A stretch of 64,000 nucleotides of DNA. Source: Andrena cerasifolii (lineage: Eukaryota > Arthropoda > Insecta > Hymenoptera > Andrenidae). A program made the position numbers and the translations under genes. Shown one piece after another: positions 22,714 through 31,924 of this stretch. The DNA is taken from assembly GCF_050908995.1 (NCBI RefSeq), contig NC_135120.1:3547433-3611432 (forward strand), read 5' to 3'. The notes under the pieces were generated by a model. The model did no database searches. It saw nothing but the letters and a program-made list of their open reading frames with translations, and was not told the DNA's origin. The number at the start of each line of letters is the position of its first letter. The stretch's first letter is position 1.

Positions 22714-25225
22714 GTAAAACGAGTAAAACGAGTAAAACTAGTAAAACGAGTAAAACGAGCAAAACGAGCAAAACGAGCAAAACGAGCAAAACTAGTAAAA
22801 CGAGTAAAACGAGTAAAACGAGTAAAACGAGTAAAACGAGTAAAACGAGTAAAACGAGTAAAACGAGTAAAACGAGTAAAACGAGTAAAACGAGTAAAAC
22901 GAGTAAAACGAGTAAAACGAGTAAAACGAGTAAAACGAGTAAAACGAGTAAAACGAGTAAAACGAGTAAAACGAGTAAAACGAGTAAAACGAGTAAAACG
23001 AGTAAAACTAGTAAAACGAGTAAAACGAGCAAAACGAGCAAAACTAGTAAAACGAGCAAAACGAGCAAAACGAGCAAAACGAGCAAAACTAGTAAAACGA
23101 GTAAAACGAGTAAAACGAGTAAAACGAGTAAAACGAGTAAAACGAGTAAATCGAGCAAAACGAGCAAAACGAGTAAAACGAGTAAAACGAGTAAAACTAG
23201 TAAAACGAGTAAAACGAGCAAAACGAGCAAAACTAGTAAAACGAGCAAAACGAGCAAAACGAGCAAAACGAGCAAAACTAGTAAGACGAGTAAAACGAGT
23301 AAAACGAGTAAAACGAGTAAAACGAGTAAAACGAGTAAAACGAGTAAAACGAGTTAAACGAGTAAAACGAGTAAAACGAGTAAAACGAGTAAAACTAGTA
23401 AAACGAGCAAAACGAGTAAAACGAGTAAAACGAGTAAAACGAGTAAAACGAGTAAAACGAGTAAAACGAGTAAAACGAGTAAAACGAGTAAAACTAGTAA
23501 AACGAGTAAAACGAGCAAAACGAGCAAAACTAGTAAAACGAGCAAAACGAGCAAAACGAGCAAAACGAGCAAAACGAGCAAAACGAGCAAAACTAGTAAG
23601 ACGAGTAAAACGAGTAAAACGAGTAAAACGAGTAAAACGAGTAAAACGAGTAAAACGAGTAAAACGAGTAAAACGAGTAAATCGAGTAAAACGAGTAAAA
23701 CGAGTAAAACGAGTAAAACGAGTAAAACGAGTAAAACGAGTAAAACGAGTAAAACGAGTAAAACGAGTAAAACGAGTAAAACGAGTAAAACGAGTAAAAC
23801 GAGTAAAACGAGTAAAACGAGTAAAACGAGTAAAACGAGTAAAACGAGTAAAACGAGTAAAACGAGTAAAACGAGTAAAACGAGTAAAACGAGTAAAACG
23901 AGTAAAACGAGTAAAACGAGTAAAACGAGTAAAACGAGTAAAACGAGTAAAACGAGTAAAACGAGTAAAACGAGTAAAACGAGTAAAACGAGAAAAACGA
24001 GTAGAACGAGTAAAACGAGTAATACGAGTAATACGAGTAATACGAGTAAAACGAGTAGAACGAGTAAAACGAGTAGAACGAGTAGAACGAGTAGAACGAG
24101 TAAAACGAGTAGAACGAGTAGAACGAGTAGAACGAGTAAAACGAGTAGAACGAGTAGAAAGAGTAAAACGAGTAGAACGAGTAAAACGAGTAAAACTAGT
24201 AAAACGAGCAAAACGAGTAAAACGAGTAAAACGAGTAAAACGAGTAAAACGAGTAAAACGAGTAAAACGAGTAAAACGAGTAAAACGAGTAAAACTAGTA
24301 AAACGAGTAAAACGAGCAAAACGAGCAAAACTAGTAAAACGAGCAAAACGAGCAAAACGAGCAAAATGAGCAAAACGAGCAAAACTAGTAAGACGAGTAA
24401 AACGAGTAAAACGAGTAAAACGAGTAAAACGAGTAAAACGAGTAAAACGAGTAAAACGAGTAAAACGAGTAAAACGAGTAAAACGATTAAAACGAGTAAA
24501 ACGAGTAAAACGAGTAAAACGAGTAAAACGAGTAAAACGAGTAGAACGAGTAAAACGAGTAAAACGAGTAAAACGAGTAAAACGAGTAAAACGAGTAAAA
24601 CGAGTAAAACGAGTAAAACGAGTAAAACGAGTAAAACGAGTAAAACGAGTAAAACGAGCAAAACGAGCAAAACTAGTAAAACGAGCAAAACGAGCAAAAC
24701 GAGCAAAACTAGTAAAACGAGTAAAACGAGTAAAACGAGTAAAACGAGTAAAACGAGTAAAACGAGTAAAACGAGTAAAACGAGTAAAACGAGTAAAACG
24801 AGTAAAACGAGTAAAACGAGTAAAACGAGTAAAACGAGTAAAACGAGTAAAACGAGTAAAACGAGTAAAACGAGTAAAACGAGTAAAACTAGTAAAACGA
24901 GTAAAACGAGCAAAACGAGCAAAACTAGTAAAACGAGCAAAACGAGCAAAACGAGCAAAACTAGTAAAACGAGTAAAACGAGTAAAACGAGTAAAACGAG
25001 TAAAACGAGTAAAACGAGTAAAACGAGTAAAACGAGTAAATCGAGTAAAACGAGTAAATCGAGTAAAACGAGTAAAACGAGTAAAACGAGTAAATCGAGC
25101 AAAACGAGCAAAACGAGTAAAACGAGTAAAACGAGTAAAACTAGTAAAACGAGTAAAACGAGCAAAACGAGCAAAACTAGTAAAACGAGCAAAACGAGCA
25201 AAACGAGCAAAACGAGCAAAACTAG

Positions 25226-26816
25226 TGTCACGTCCCGGGTGAAGGTCTTTTTTAGGGGAATGACATAGTTGGGGTAGATCGGGAGGAAGCCTTGGCACGA
25301 AAACCAGTTTCGCGACACAAGGCTAGTTGGGGGAGTTTAGGCACGAAAACCAGCTTCGCGGCACTAAGCAGGATAGGACTTTGGCACGAAAACTAGTTTC
25401 GCGGCACAAAGTGAGGCAGGAGTTAGGCACGAAAACAAGTTTCGCGGCACTAGGAACGATGGGAGTTAGGCACGAAAACAGGTTTCGCGGCACTAGGAAC
25501 GATGGGAGTTAGGCACGAAAACAGGTTTCGCGGCACTAGGCACGATGGGAGTTAGGCACGAAAACAAGTTTCGCGGCGCAAGCAACCAGGGAAGGTAAAG
25601 CAGTAATCAAGCACCAGAGTGACACCCGTTAGACACAAGCATGGGTATTTAAAGTCCTGATAATTGGATTTACCGTTGCATTAATATAAGAAACCTCGCG
25701 TTATATTTCTTTATAATAGAGGTAACGGTATGGTCGTACAAGGCCTATACGAAAGTAAGCCTTGTAAACACTGTAAGAAATCCCGGAGTTCGCGAACCGA
25801 GATCAGCTGTTGCAGTGGCTTGTTATGATTCGGTAATTCCGTAACCGAAGGATCACTACAATAATTCGAAGCGTTATTTAGAATAAGAACGTTTATTCAG
25901 TTCAAAGCATATGTGGTAATATTATAATAATGCGTGGGACGTTGAGCATTAGCACAAAACATTTATATAAATGGTAAACAATAGCAATATATAGATGAAC
26001 ATGAAATATGCGAGTATTAGCAATAGACAAGAATATGAAAAGCAATAAGCGTTAGGAATGTTAAGATGATATAAACGATAAGCAATAATAAGAAAAGCAT
26101 AAGCAAGAAAGTGTAATATAAATGGCGATGATATGCAGTGTTATAATAAGTAATATTAATTGCTCACAGTTGTTGTCGAAAGTGAATCTCTCGTCGAGAG
26201 TAGTTGCACTGTTAGTTAAATTGTTACTTTCTTTGAACTGTCTCTATGGAAGAGCTTTCCGTAGAAGAAGAGTGCTACGGCCTCTGGGGCCCTTGTATTT
26301 ATACAGTGTTTAGGTATGAGGGGTGTGCGCGGTATGCACCGTGACTCATGCACGAAATATGCGTCGCAATAAGACTTCCGGGTTTTTTATAAAGGGCATT
26401 CGAAAAGGACTTCGCAATATTATTTCCGGGGTTTTTATGAGGGGCGCTCGAGAAGGGGGACTCAAACTAGTTACATGTGGTTTGCGTGTTTTGATTGGAA
26501 CGGGGTAAGAGTGGCTTTGACTCGGTGGGTCGTAGGGAGGTCGTGAGACGTAGTCTCGATGTAAGAGGGTTTTTGGGACGAGGGACTTGTTTAGACTTTG
26601 AAGGTGAGGGAGGAGATCGTGCCTCGTAGGGCGTAGAGGGAAGGGGATTTCGTAGTAGATCATCTTGAGATAGGGACCGCTAAGGTATATCGTCAAGGTG
26701 GTCGGTAGTTGGGAAAAAGGGGTAAGATTTGAATTCGAGGGATTTTGGCGAAGATTTGGAGTTATTTGTGGGGAAGACTCTAATTACGACTGCGCGAAAA
26801 ATAGTGGGACGTCACA
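25226..26816 (-). repeat. 3' LTR of copy 2, 1,591 bp
   Basis: On the minus strand it runs TGTGACGTCCC to GGGACGTGACA. It has the TATA box at 26296-26303, AATAAA at 25892-25897, seven 43-bp units (25275-25579) and only one 15-bp unit (26259-26273). It lacks 13 bp present at the corresponding place in the other two LTRs (upstream of the CACTGTTAGTT stretch near 26210). Its outer end abuts ACTAG of satellite A. Confidence 0.95.
26296..26303 (-). promoter_or_regulatory. LTR TATA box (copy 2, 3' LTR)
   Basis: TATAAATA on the minus strand, in the same position as in the other LTRs. Confidence 0.6.
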
Positions 26817-26827
26817 CCTCCCCCCTT
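26817..26827 (-). promoter_or_regulatory. Polypurine tract (copy 2)
   Basis: AAGGGGGGAGG on the minus strand, directly before the 3' LTR. A 9-bp perfect hairpin at 26833-26852 lies 5 bp upstream, as in copy 1. Confidence 0.9.
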
Positions 26828-26832
26828 ATATG

Positions 26833-26852
26833 AAGAAATGCCTGCATTTCTT
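26833..26852 (-). other. Perfect 9-bp hairpin upstream of the PPT (copy 2)
   Basis: Same AAGAAATGC/GCATTTCTT dyad with a two-base centre as at 4130-4149. Confidence 0.6.
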
Positions 26853-27076
26853 AACATTAAGGAGCGGGATGGACTTAGCTGTTCGCCATCACGCGAAAAA
26901 CAAATATATATTTATGGTGCCCCGAAAAAAATGAAAATAATAAAAAAAATTTGATTTTTAATAATGAAATTATTACTAAAGGGAAATATATACAAGGGAT
27001 TTATTTACAAGGAAGAGGGGGTGGAAGGAAGGTTTGTTAGGACGGGAACTATTTACAGGATAGGTGGGGAGGGGAC

Positions 27077-27601
27077 TTAATAGGGGGTGCACTCATCCAG
27101 GAGGAAGGTGAGGTCCTGACCGCTCTGATATAGGTCATCGAACCATCTCAAAAACTCGGGTGTCAGCCCCTCGTGGTCTGGGACCCTGGTGGCTGACCTC
27201 GTGTCCAGGATTTCCACCACTCCTGGCCAAGGTGGAATGACGGAAGGAACGGGGAAGTCGGGACCTAGGGATGGTGTTAGGATCTGGAGTGGTGCTGGAG
27301 GGGCGAGTCCCCGTTCCGTCGCCGCGTACGCGGGAGGGTTATACGGGGGCGGGGGTGTTGCGGCCTCCTGCATCTTCTCCCAATCCGTCGGCGTTGGCGG
27401 GGGCGAGTCATCGATGGTGATGACCTCTATGGCCTCCCTGATGACGACGGAGGATGTTATCCTGGGGAGGAGGGGCGAAACGCTCCTTCCTTCCTTTATG
27501 GCCTGCCGGCGCCGCCATCGGAGTTGGGCCAGTTTATGGCCCTTTCCTCCACCCTTATGCGGCCTTCTGGGGGAAGGCCCATCTCCTCTAGAGGCGGGCA
27601 T
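27077..27601 (-). CDS. ORF3, 174-aa protein of unknown function in the env position (copy 2)
   Basis: Starts 76 bp after the pol stop and is identical in protein sequence to ORF3 of copy 1. It has a basic N-terminal third (residues about 12-39), the SUMO-interaction-like VITIDD at 60-65, PPPPY at 83-87 followed by PPAY, and a C terminus with RWFDDLY and several acidic residues. It has no hydrophobic span long enough for a membrane anchor and no signal peptide. Translation would need a subgenomic or spliced RNA, or reinitiation after pol. No splice evidence was judged. Identity between copies, while pol has changed in four places, fits either selection or simply recent origin. I do not recognise the family. 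Confidence 0.72.
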   Translation of the reverse strand: MPASRGDGPSPRRPHKGGGKGHKLAQLRWRRRQAIKEGRSVSPLLPRITSSVVIREAIEVITIDDSPPPTPTDWEKMQEAATPPPPYNPPAYAATERGLAPPAPLQILTPSLGPDFPVPSVIPPWPGVVEILDTRSATRVPDHEGLTPEFLRWFDDLYQSGQDLTFLLDECTPY

Positions 27602-27677
27602 GGCTGATATTTTTGCTACTTTTAGAAATGGGTTTAAATTGATTAATCACATGTATATAGGTTTGGTGTTATTACGC

Positions 27678-30600
27678 TCAACCGGGACTCTCGCGCATTC
27701 GACCAAGGCGCGCTTTATTCGCATGTATTATCCTGGTCCTGCCTTTCCAGGAAATTTTTAAATTTTGTGAAGGGATTACCTCCAGTATTGTGTGCGGACC
27801 AGAGTACTGGTCACCAAATTTTCCTTTTCGCGGTTCTATTAGAACGAAAACTGAGTCGCCCGGTTTGAAGGTCTCTTCGTTAATATGTTTGTCGTAATAT
27901 CTTTTGTACCGAATTTTAGATTGATTGAGCTTTTCCGCTGCGGCGGTTTGTAATTCTTGCACCCTCGTGCTTAGTTTCGAGAAGTAATGGTTATATGTTT
28001 CGTTGTCAAAATCTTCGGGTACCGGACTTCGGCTGGGCACCCGGGCTACTTTCCCGAATACTAACTCGTGCGGAGTGTAACCAGTGCCCTCGTGGACACT
28101 AGTGTTATAAGAGAACGCGGCCAAATCGGTCCATTCGTCCCAGTCGCTGTATCTACCGATAAACATTTTCAGATATTCGGTCAAAACGTGGTGCGATCGC
28201 TCTAAAGAGCCGTTAGTCTGCGGGTGAAAGGCTGTGGTTCGAAATTGTTGGATTTTAAATTTCCGTGCTACCGCTTTCATGAAGTTACTAGTGAAATTTG
28301 TTCCTTGATCGGTGAGGATGGCTCTGGGAGCTCCGAATTGACAGATGAATTTTTTGATGAATGTATCTGCAATTTTTATTGACGTGGATTGTTTGAGGGG
28401 CTCATATACAAAGTATTTGGTCAGTAAATCCTGGATGGTTAGTATGTAGGTGTTGCCTGCTCTTGTGGTAGGCAGAGGCCCTACTATATCCAGCGCAACC
28501 TTATCGAAAGCGCGTCCAGGCGTATCAGTAAGAATCATCGGTTGTCTGGTTTTAACACGGACGAGTTTCTTCCGTTGGCAGTCCGCGCAGTTCCGAACGT
28601 AGCTTTCTACGGCTTTCTTCATACCTTTCCAAAAGTAGTGGGAGCGGATGCGGTTATATGTTTTAGTTACTCCCTTATGTCCGGCTATCGCGGATGCGTG
28701 ATTTTCCGTAATTATGTTTTGTCGTTCCGATTCTACGGGGATTTGAACTAGTTGTAAACAAATGGTAACGCTAGTGTCCTCGTCATTGACGGCTTCGAGG
28801 ACACCCATAATAATATCTTGCCAGTTTAGCTGGTCGATATTTGTCGTTTTAGCTATGCTAAATGAATGTATTATCAGTTCACGTACTACGTTTTTGAGAG
28901 AGGCAAGGGCGTCATCCCATGTCGTCGCGGTTAAGGGCGTATCTTTAGTTTCCTTAATAACCAGTCCGATAAGGATTTGTCCCTTATTGTATTTCACGTG
29001 GGCTTTGCCCAGTGTGAGGTCGCTTGGTGCCGTTAGAGTTCCCATTGCTTCCAAATGTTTAGCTCCGTCGTCGCACGGCTTTCCATCCGCGCTTAGAAAG
29101 AAGACGAGTGTATCTTTTCGTAGGGATAGCGGGTCGCGGCTGATTGACGGCGTCACCCTGATGTCTCGATCGGGGTCTGCCTCGTATGCTGCTTCGTGAA
29201 GATCGTCCAGCTCGATTATTGAGGAATCCGAGTCTGAACTCGATTCGTTTGACCCCATTGATACTGCCTCGGAGTCTGGATCATCCGGTTCCTGTGGTGT
29301 GAATGGTCGCGGAGGCGACATGATTGAATGGGGAGTACTCAACCGCTCACTTTCTTCTTCTTGGTTCTCCTCCTCTACACTACTCATCGTTTCTTGTAGG
29401 GTATTCGGAGAGGAATCTGGTGGTTTCGTCGTGGGTGTTTCCTTTTGGCGCACTTTTCGGTACGGCTGTGTTCTTCGGGGTATCGTTCCCCAATGGGTGC
29501 TGGCCGTAGGTGTTGCTGCGGAGGTTGGTGCGTTGACGGTCCGAGGCCTCTTGGGGCTACTTGGTGTACCTGATAGGTCCTCCCAATCGTCGTCTGCTTC
29601 TTCTCGCGGTCTTACAGGACAAGCTGCTACTGTAGGAGGGTTACGGGATAGGGCGTCAGCAAGTTTGTTGCTTTTTCCTGGCTGATAGCGAATTTCATAT
29701 TTATATTCCGCTAGTTTTAGGCGCCATCTAACGAGGCGTGACGTCGGGTCCTTCACCTTATGTAACCAAATCAAGGGTTGATGGTCGGTATATAAAATAA
29801 ATTTCCTTCCATAAAGGTAAGGTCGGAAGTATCTGACGCAGTATACTATAGCTAAGAGTTCCTTTTCTATAGTCGAGTAATTTATTTCGGCCTTGTTCAG
29901 GAGTTGGGAAGCGTAAGCAATCGGTAGCTCTTTATCTGTGACAGCTTGACTCAATATTCCTCCTATAGCATATTCGGAGGCGTCTGTAGTAACGTGAAAT
30001 TCCAGTTCAAAATTTGGATATTGCAGGATAGGTTCGTTCTGCAATGCTGATCTTAGATGATCGAAGGCGCTTTGCTGGGACGGTCCCCAGGCGAATGCTG
30101 TGTCCTTCTTCAGTAACGAGGTTAATGGGCGAGCCGTTTTAGAAAACTCTGGGATAAACCTTCTGTAATATCCGGTCAGTCCAAGGAATTCTTTGATTCC
30201 CTTTGGTGTGCGAGGTGCAGGGTAGTTCCGGACTGCTTGGACTTTTTGTTGGTCCGGTTTCACACCCTCCTCGGTGATTATGTGTCCCAAATATGCGACT
30301 TCTCTGTGCAGGAACTTACATTTGGAAGGTTGGAGTTTAAGGTTTGCCTCTCGTAAGCGATGGGCGAGTTTTTTAAATTTAATTAAGTGTTCCGTGAGGG
30401 AACTTGCGTAGAGGACGATATCGTCCAAATAAACGAACATTTCTGTGCCCTGGAGCCCCGTAAGGGTGTGGTCCATCAGACGTTGGAAAGTCGCCGGTGC
30501 ATTACAAAGCCCAAATGGCATTCTTACAAACTCGTAGTGTCCATGAGGTGTAGAGAATGCTGTTTTTGGTGCGTCTTCCGGCTTCATAGGTATTTGGTGG

Positions 30601-31859
30601 AATCCCGAAGCGAGGTCAAACACGGAGAAGTACTTGGCTCCTCCTAATTGATCCAATATCTCATTGATATTTGGAAGCGGGTATGCGTCGGGAACGGTCT
30701 TTTTGTTGAGTTCCCTAAAATCTATTACCATTCGCCACTGGGGTTCCCCATCAGGTCCTGGCTTCTTGGACACGATCCAGACGGGTGAGTTGTAAGGAGA
30801 CAACGATGGTTTCACAATTTCATTTTCCAGTAGCTTGCGTACTTGTTGGTCGATTTCCTTCTTATGTACTGGAGGGAAGCGATATTGTTTCGTGTTGACA
30901 GGCACTGGGTCCGTCGTCTGGATCCTGTGCTGGATGACATTTGTATGACCTAACTTCTCGTCTGGTAGATGGAAAAGGTCGTGATTTTTCCTTATAATTT
31001 CTTGGACATGGTGTTTTTCCTCTTGATTCATATGTTCCGTTGAGATTGATTGGAGTATTCGTTCTACCCTCGAAGGGGTTTCCTCAGAATTTTCCCGTGT
31101 TTTTGATCCAGACGTAACCGCAAGAGACTTAAGGGAGGTTAGGGGAAGGGTAAATTTGGCGTAATGCGCAGGGGTTGAGGGTGAGTGCACCTTCGCGGGT
31201 GCCTCGAAATAGTGGATCGACGGATCCGGGGCTAAGAGGGACTTGTTTTTTATTAGGTCGGGGATGGGAGTAGTGCCTGTCGGCATTGTAGTCTCTTTTG
31301 GTCGGTTTTGTCTGGGTTCCGGAATTATCCTGTCGAATTCCTCTAGTTCAACGGTGGGTATTGTGACTGCTGTGTCTACCCCATTTGAATTTATTATTTG
31401 CAGGTATGCCTTGCCGTCTTGGTTACGGACAAGCGCGTTACCGGCATGGACTCCTGTACCTAGGTCTAACCGGGGCAAATACCCTTCTTCTATATTCGGG
31501 TTACCTACATGTACGAAGAAGGTGGTCTTTGATCTAGCGGTTAATACGATCGGGTTCCTGTCTACAAACGGAATTGAAGTTCCGTGGAACTCTAAACGCT
31601 TTTCTAAGTAGTTTATTGTTACGTCGCGTTCCATTAAAAATTCTGACCCTAATATTCCTTGGGTTTTAATTGGGAAGTCGTCGTCGACTACATGGAACGT
31701 GACGTCGTTGCCCAAGATGGTTACTCTTATTGTTCCAAGGGTAGAGACGGGATCATGTGAAATACCTCTCAATAATACTTGGTTTCCCGGGTCGATGTCT
31801 TGGAATCGCTTTACGGCCTGGATTTTTAACAAATTTACCTCCGAGCCGGTATCGATCAT
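27678..31859 (-). CDS. pol: pol polyprotein: protease, RT, RNase H, macrodomain-like region, integrase (copy 2)
   Basis: Numbering is from the Met just before the protease motif (1,393 residues). The frame is open further upstream into gag, so the true product is probably a Gag-Pol frameshift fusion. Protease: DTGS with Asp at residue 3. RT about 330-530: first catalytic Asp 415, YLDD at 477-480. RNase H about 620-740: Asp626, Glu667, Asp692, Asp735. An acidic Ser/Pro-rich linker (about 745-910) includes IIELDD at 881-886. A macrodomain-like segment spans about 916-1035. Integrase: zinc finger His1054, His1061, Cys1091, Cys1094, then Asp1124, Asp1184, Glu1220 (exactly 35 residues between the last two) and a GPY/F-like module near 1354. 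There is no chromodomain. All catalytic residues are present and the frame is unbroken, so the protein looks functional. The extra region between RNase H and integrase is longer than in the compact gypsy/17.6 type. Confidence 0.96.
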   Translation of the reverse strand: MIDTGSEVNLLKIQAVKRFQDIDPGNQVLLRGISHDPVSTLGTIRVTILGNDVTFHVVDDDFPIKTQGILGSEFLMERDVTINYLEKRLEFHGTSIPFVDRNPIVLTARSKTTFFVHVGNPNIEEGYLPRLDLGTGVHAGNALVRNQDGKAYLQIINSNGVDTAVTIPTVELEEFDRIIPEPRQNRPKETTMPTGTTPIPDLIKNKSLLAPDPSIHYFEAPAKVHSPSTPAHYAKFTLPLTSLKSLAVTSGSKTRENSEETPSRVERILQSISTEHMNQEEKHHVQEIIRKNHDLFHLPDEKLGHTNVIQHRIQTTDPVPVNTKQYRFPPVHKKEIDQQVRKLLENEIVKPSLSPYNSPVWIVSKKPGPDGEPQWRMVIDFRELNKKTVPDAYPLPNINEILDQLGGAKYFSVFDLASGFHQIPMKPEDAPKTAFSTPHGHYEFVRMPFGLCNAPATFQRLMDHTLTGLQGTEMFVYLDDIVLYASSLTEHLIKFKKLAHRLREANLKLQPSKCKFLHREVAYLGHIITEEGVKPDQQKVQAVRNYPAPRTPKGIKEFLGLTGYYRRFIPEFSKTARPLTSLLKKDTAFAWGPSQQSAFDHLRSALQNEPILQYPNFELEFHVTTDASEYAIGGILSQAVTDKELPIAYASQLLNKAEINYSTIEKELLAIVYCVRYFRPYLYGRKFILYTDHQPLIWLHKVKDPTSRLVRWRLKLAEYKYEIRYQPGKSNKLADALSRNPPTVAACPVRPREEADDDWEDLSGTPSSPKRPRTVNAPTSAATPTASTHWGTIPRRTQPYRKVRQKETPTTKPPDSSPNTLQETMSSVEEENQEEESERLSTPHSIMSPPRPFTPQEPDDPDSEAVSMGSNESSSDSDSSIIELDDLHEAAYEADPDRDIRVTPSISRDPLSLRKDTLVFFLSADGKPCDDGAKHLEAMGTLTAPSDLTLGKAHVKYNKGQILIGLVIKETKDTPLTATTWDDALASLKNVVRELIIHSFSIAKTTNIDQLNWQDIIMGVLEAVNDEDTSVTICLQLVQIPVESERQNIITENHASAIAGHKGVTKTYNRIRSHYFWKGMKKAVESYVRNCADCQRKKLVRVKTRQPMILTDTPGRAFDKVALDIVGPLPTTRAGNTYILTIQDLLTKYFVYEPLKQSTSIKIADTFIKKFICQFGAPRAILTDQGTNFTSNFMKAVARKFKIQQFRTTAFHPQTNGSLERSHHVLTEYLKMFIGRYSDWDEWTDLAAFSYNTSVHEGTGYTPHELVFGKVARVPSRSPVPEDFDNETYNHYFSKLSTRVQELQTAAAEKLNQSKIRYKRYYDKHINEETFKPGDSVFVLIEPRKGKFGDQYSGPHTILEVIPSQNLKISWKGRTRIIHANKARLGRMRESPG
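28755..29114 (-). other. Macrodomain-like region in pol, residues about 916-1035 (copy 2)
   Basis: Seen: a strand DTLVFFLSADGK, a Gly-containing turn, a Lys in AHVKYNKG (K956), a hydrophobic strand ILIGLVIKE, a helix with WDDALASL, a strand IHSFSIAK, then NIDQLNW with Asp1009, a helix IIMGVLEAV and a strand VTICL. From knowledge of the family, this order and spacing match the C-terminal half of OARD1/TARG1-type macrodomains. There a Lys before the central strand and an Asp before a conserved Trp act in ADP-ribose chemistry, and both residues appear retained here. The glycine-rich phosphate loop before that Asp is not conserved (TTNID), so ADP-ribose binding is uncertain. This is inferred by eye. 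An unrelated alpha/beta tether domain is the alternative. Confidence 0.45.
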
Positions 31860-31924
31860 TAATTCGGGCGTTTTCCCGAAGTCCGTGGATTGGATTATTA
31901 CGGATGGGACCTTACCATCGGTGT

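Larger units (their letters stand above)
5800..25225 (+). repeat. Satellite A: 19.4-kb array of a 9-bp monomer, ACGAGTAAA
   Basis: The whole stretch is made of ACGAGTAAA and point variants (GTAGAACGA, GCAAAACGA, GTAATACGA, GTAAATCGA, ACTAGTAAA). Its length is 9 x 2158 + 4, the extra 4 bp being a CTAG at both edges. The array never leaves 9-bp register, which is why frames of thousands of codons stay open on both strands. Longer-range order exists: the landmark GCAAAACTAGTAAGACG recurs about 15 times (for example near 7276, 11254, 14323, 15061, 17968, 21379, 24385). A rare AATAAAACG motif near 5830 recurs with it at offsets of 1,476 and 5,454 bp. No gene, tRNA or unique sequence was seen inside. 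Phase-matched repeats without spacers exclude a CRISPR array. Confidence 0.98.

Noticed and set aside
5800..25225. CRISPR-like regular repeats
   Set aside because: Direct 9-bp repeats without unique spacers, in a eukaryotic retroelement context.
5800..25225. Telomeric repeat array
   Set aside because: TTTACTCGT is not a TTAGG-type or G-rich strand repeat, and the array is internal between two elements.
5757..25298. Minus-strand open frame of about 6,500 codons across satellite A
   Set aside because: Same artefact on the other strand. It starts and ends inside the two inverted LTRs and has no non-repeat content.
27077..27601. Envelope gene (errantivirus-type) in ORF3
   Set aside because: At 174 residues it is far too short and has no signal peptide, transmembrane segment, furin-like site or Cys pattern.
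27678..27830. Chromodomain at the integrase C terminus
   Set aside because: The end of pol shows a GPY/F-like module and a short basic tail but no aromatic-cage chromodomain pattern.
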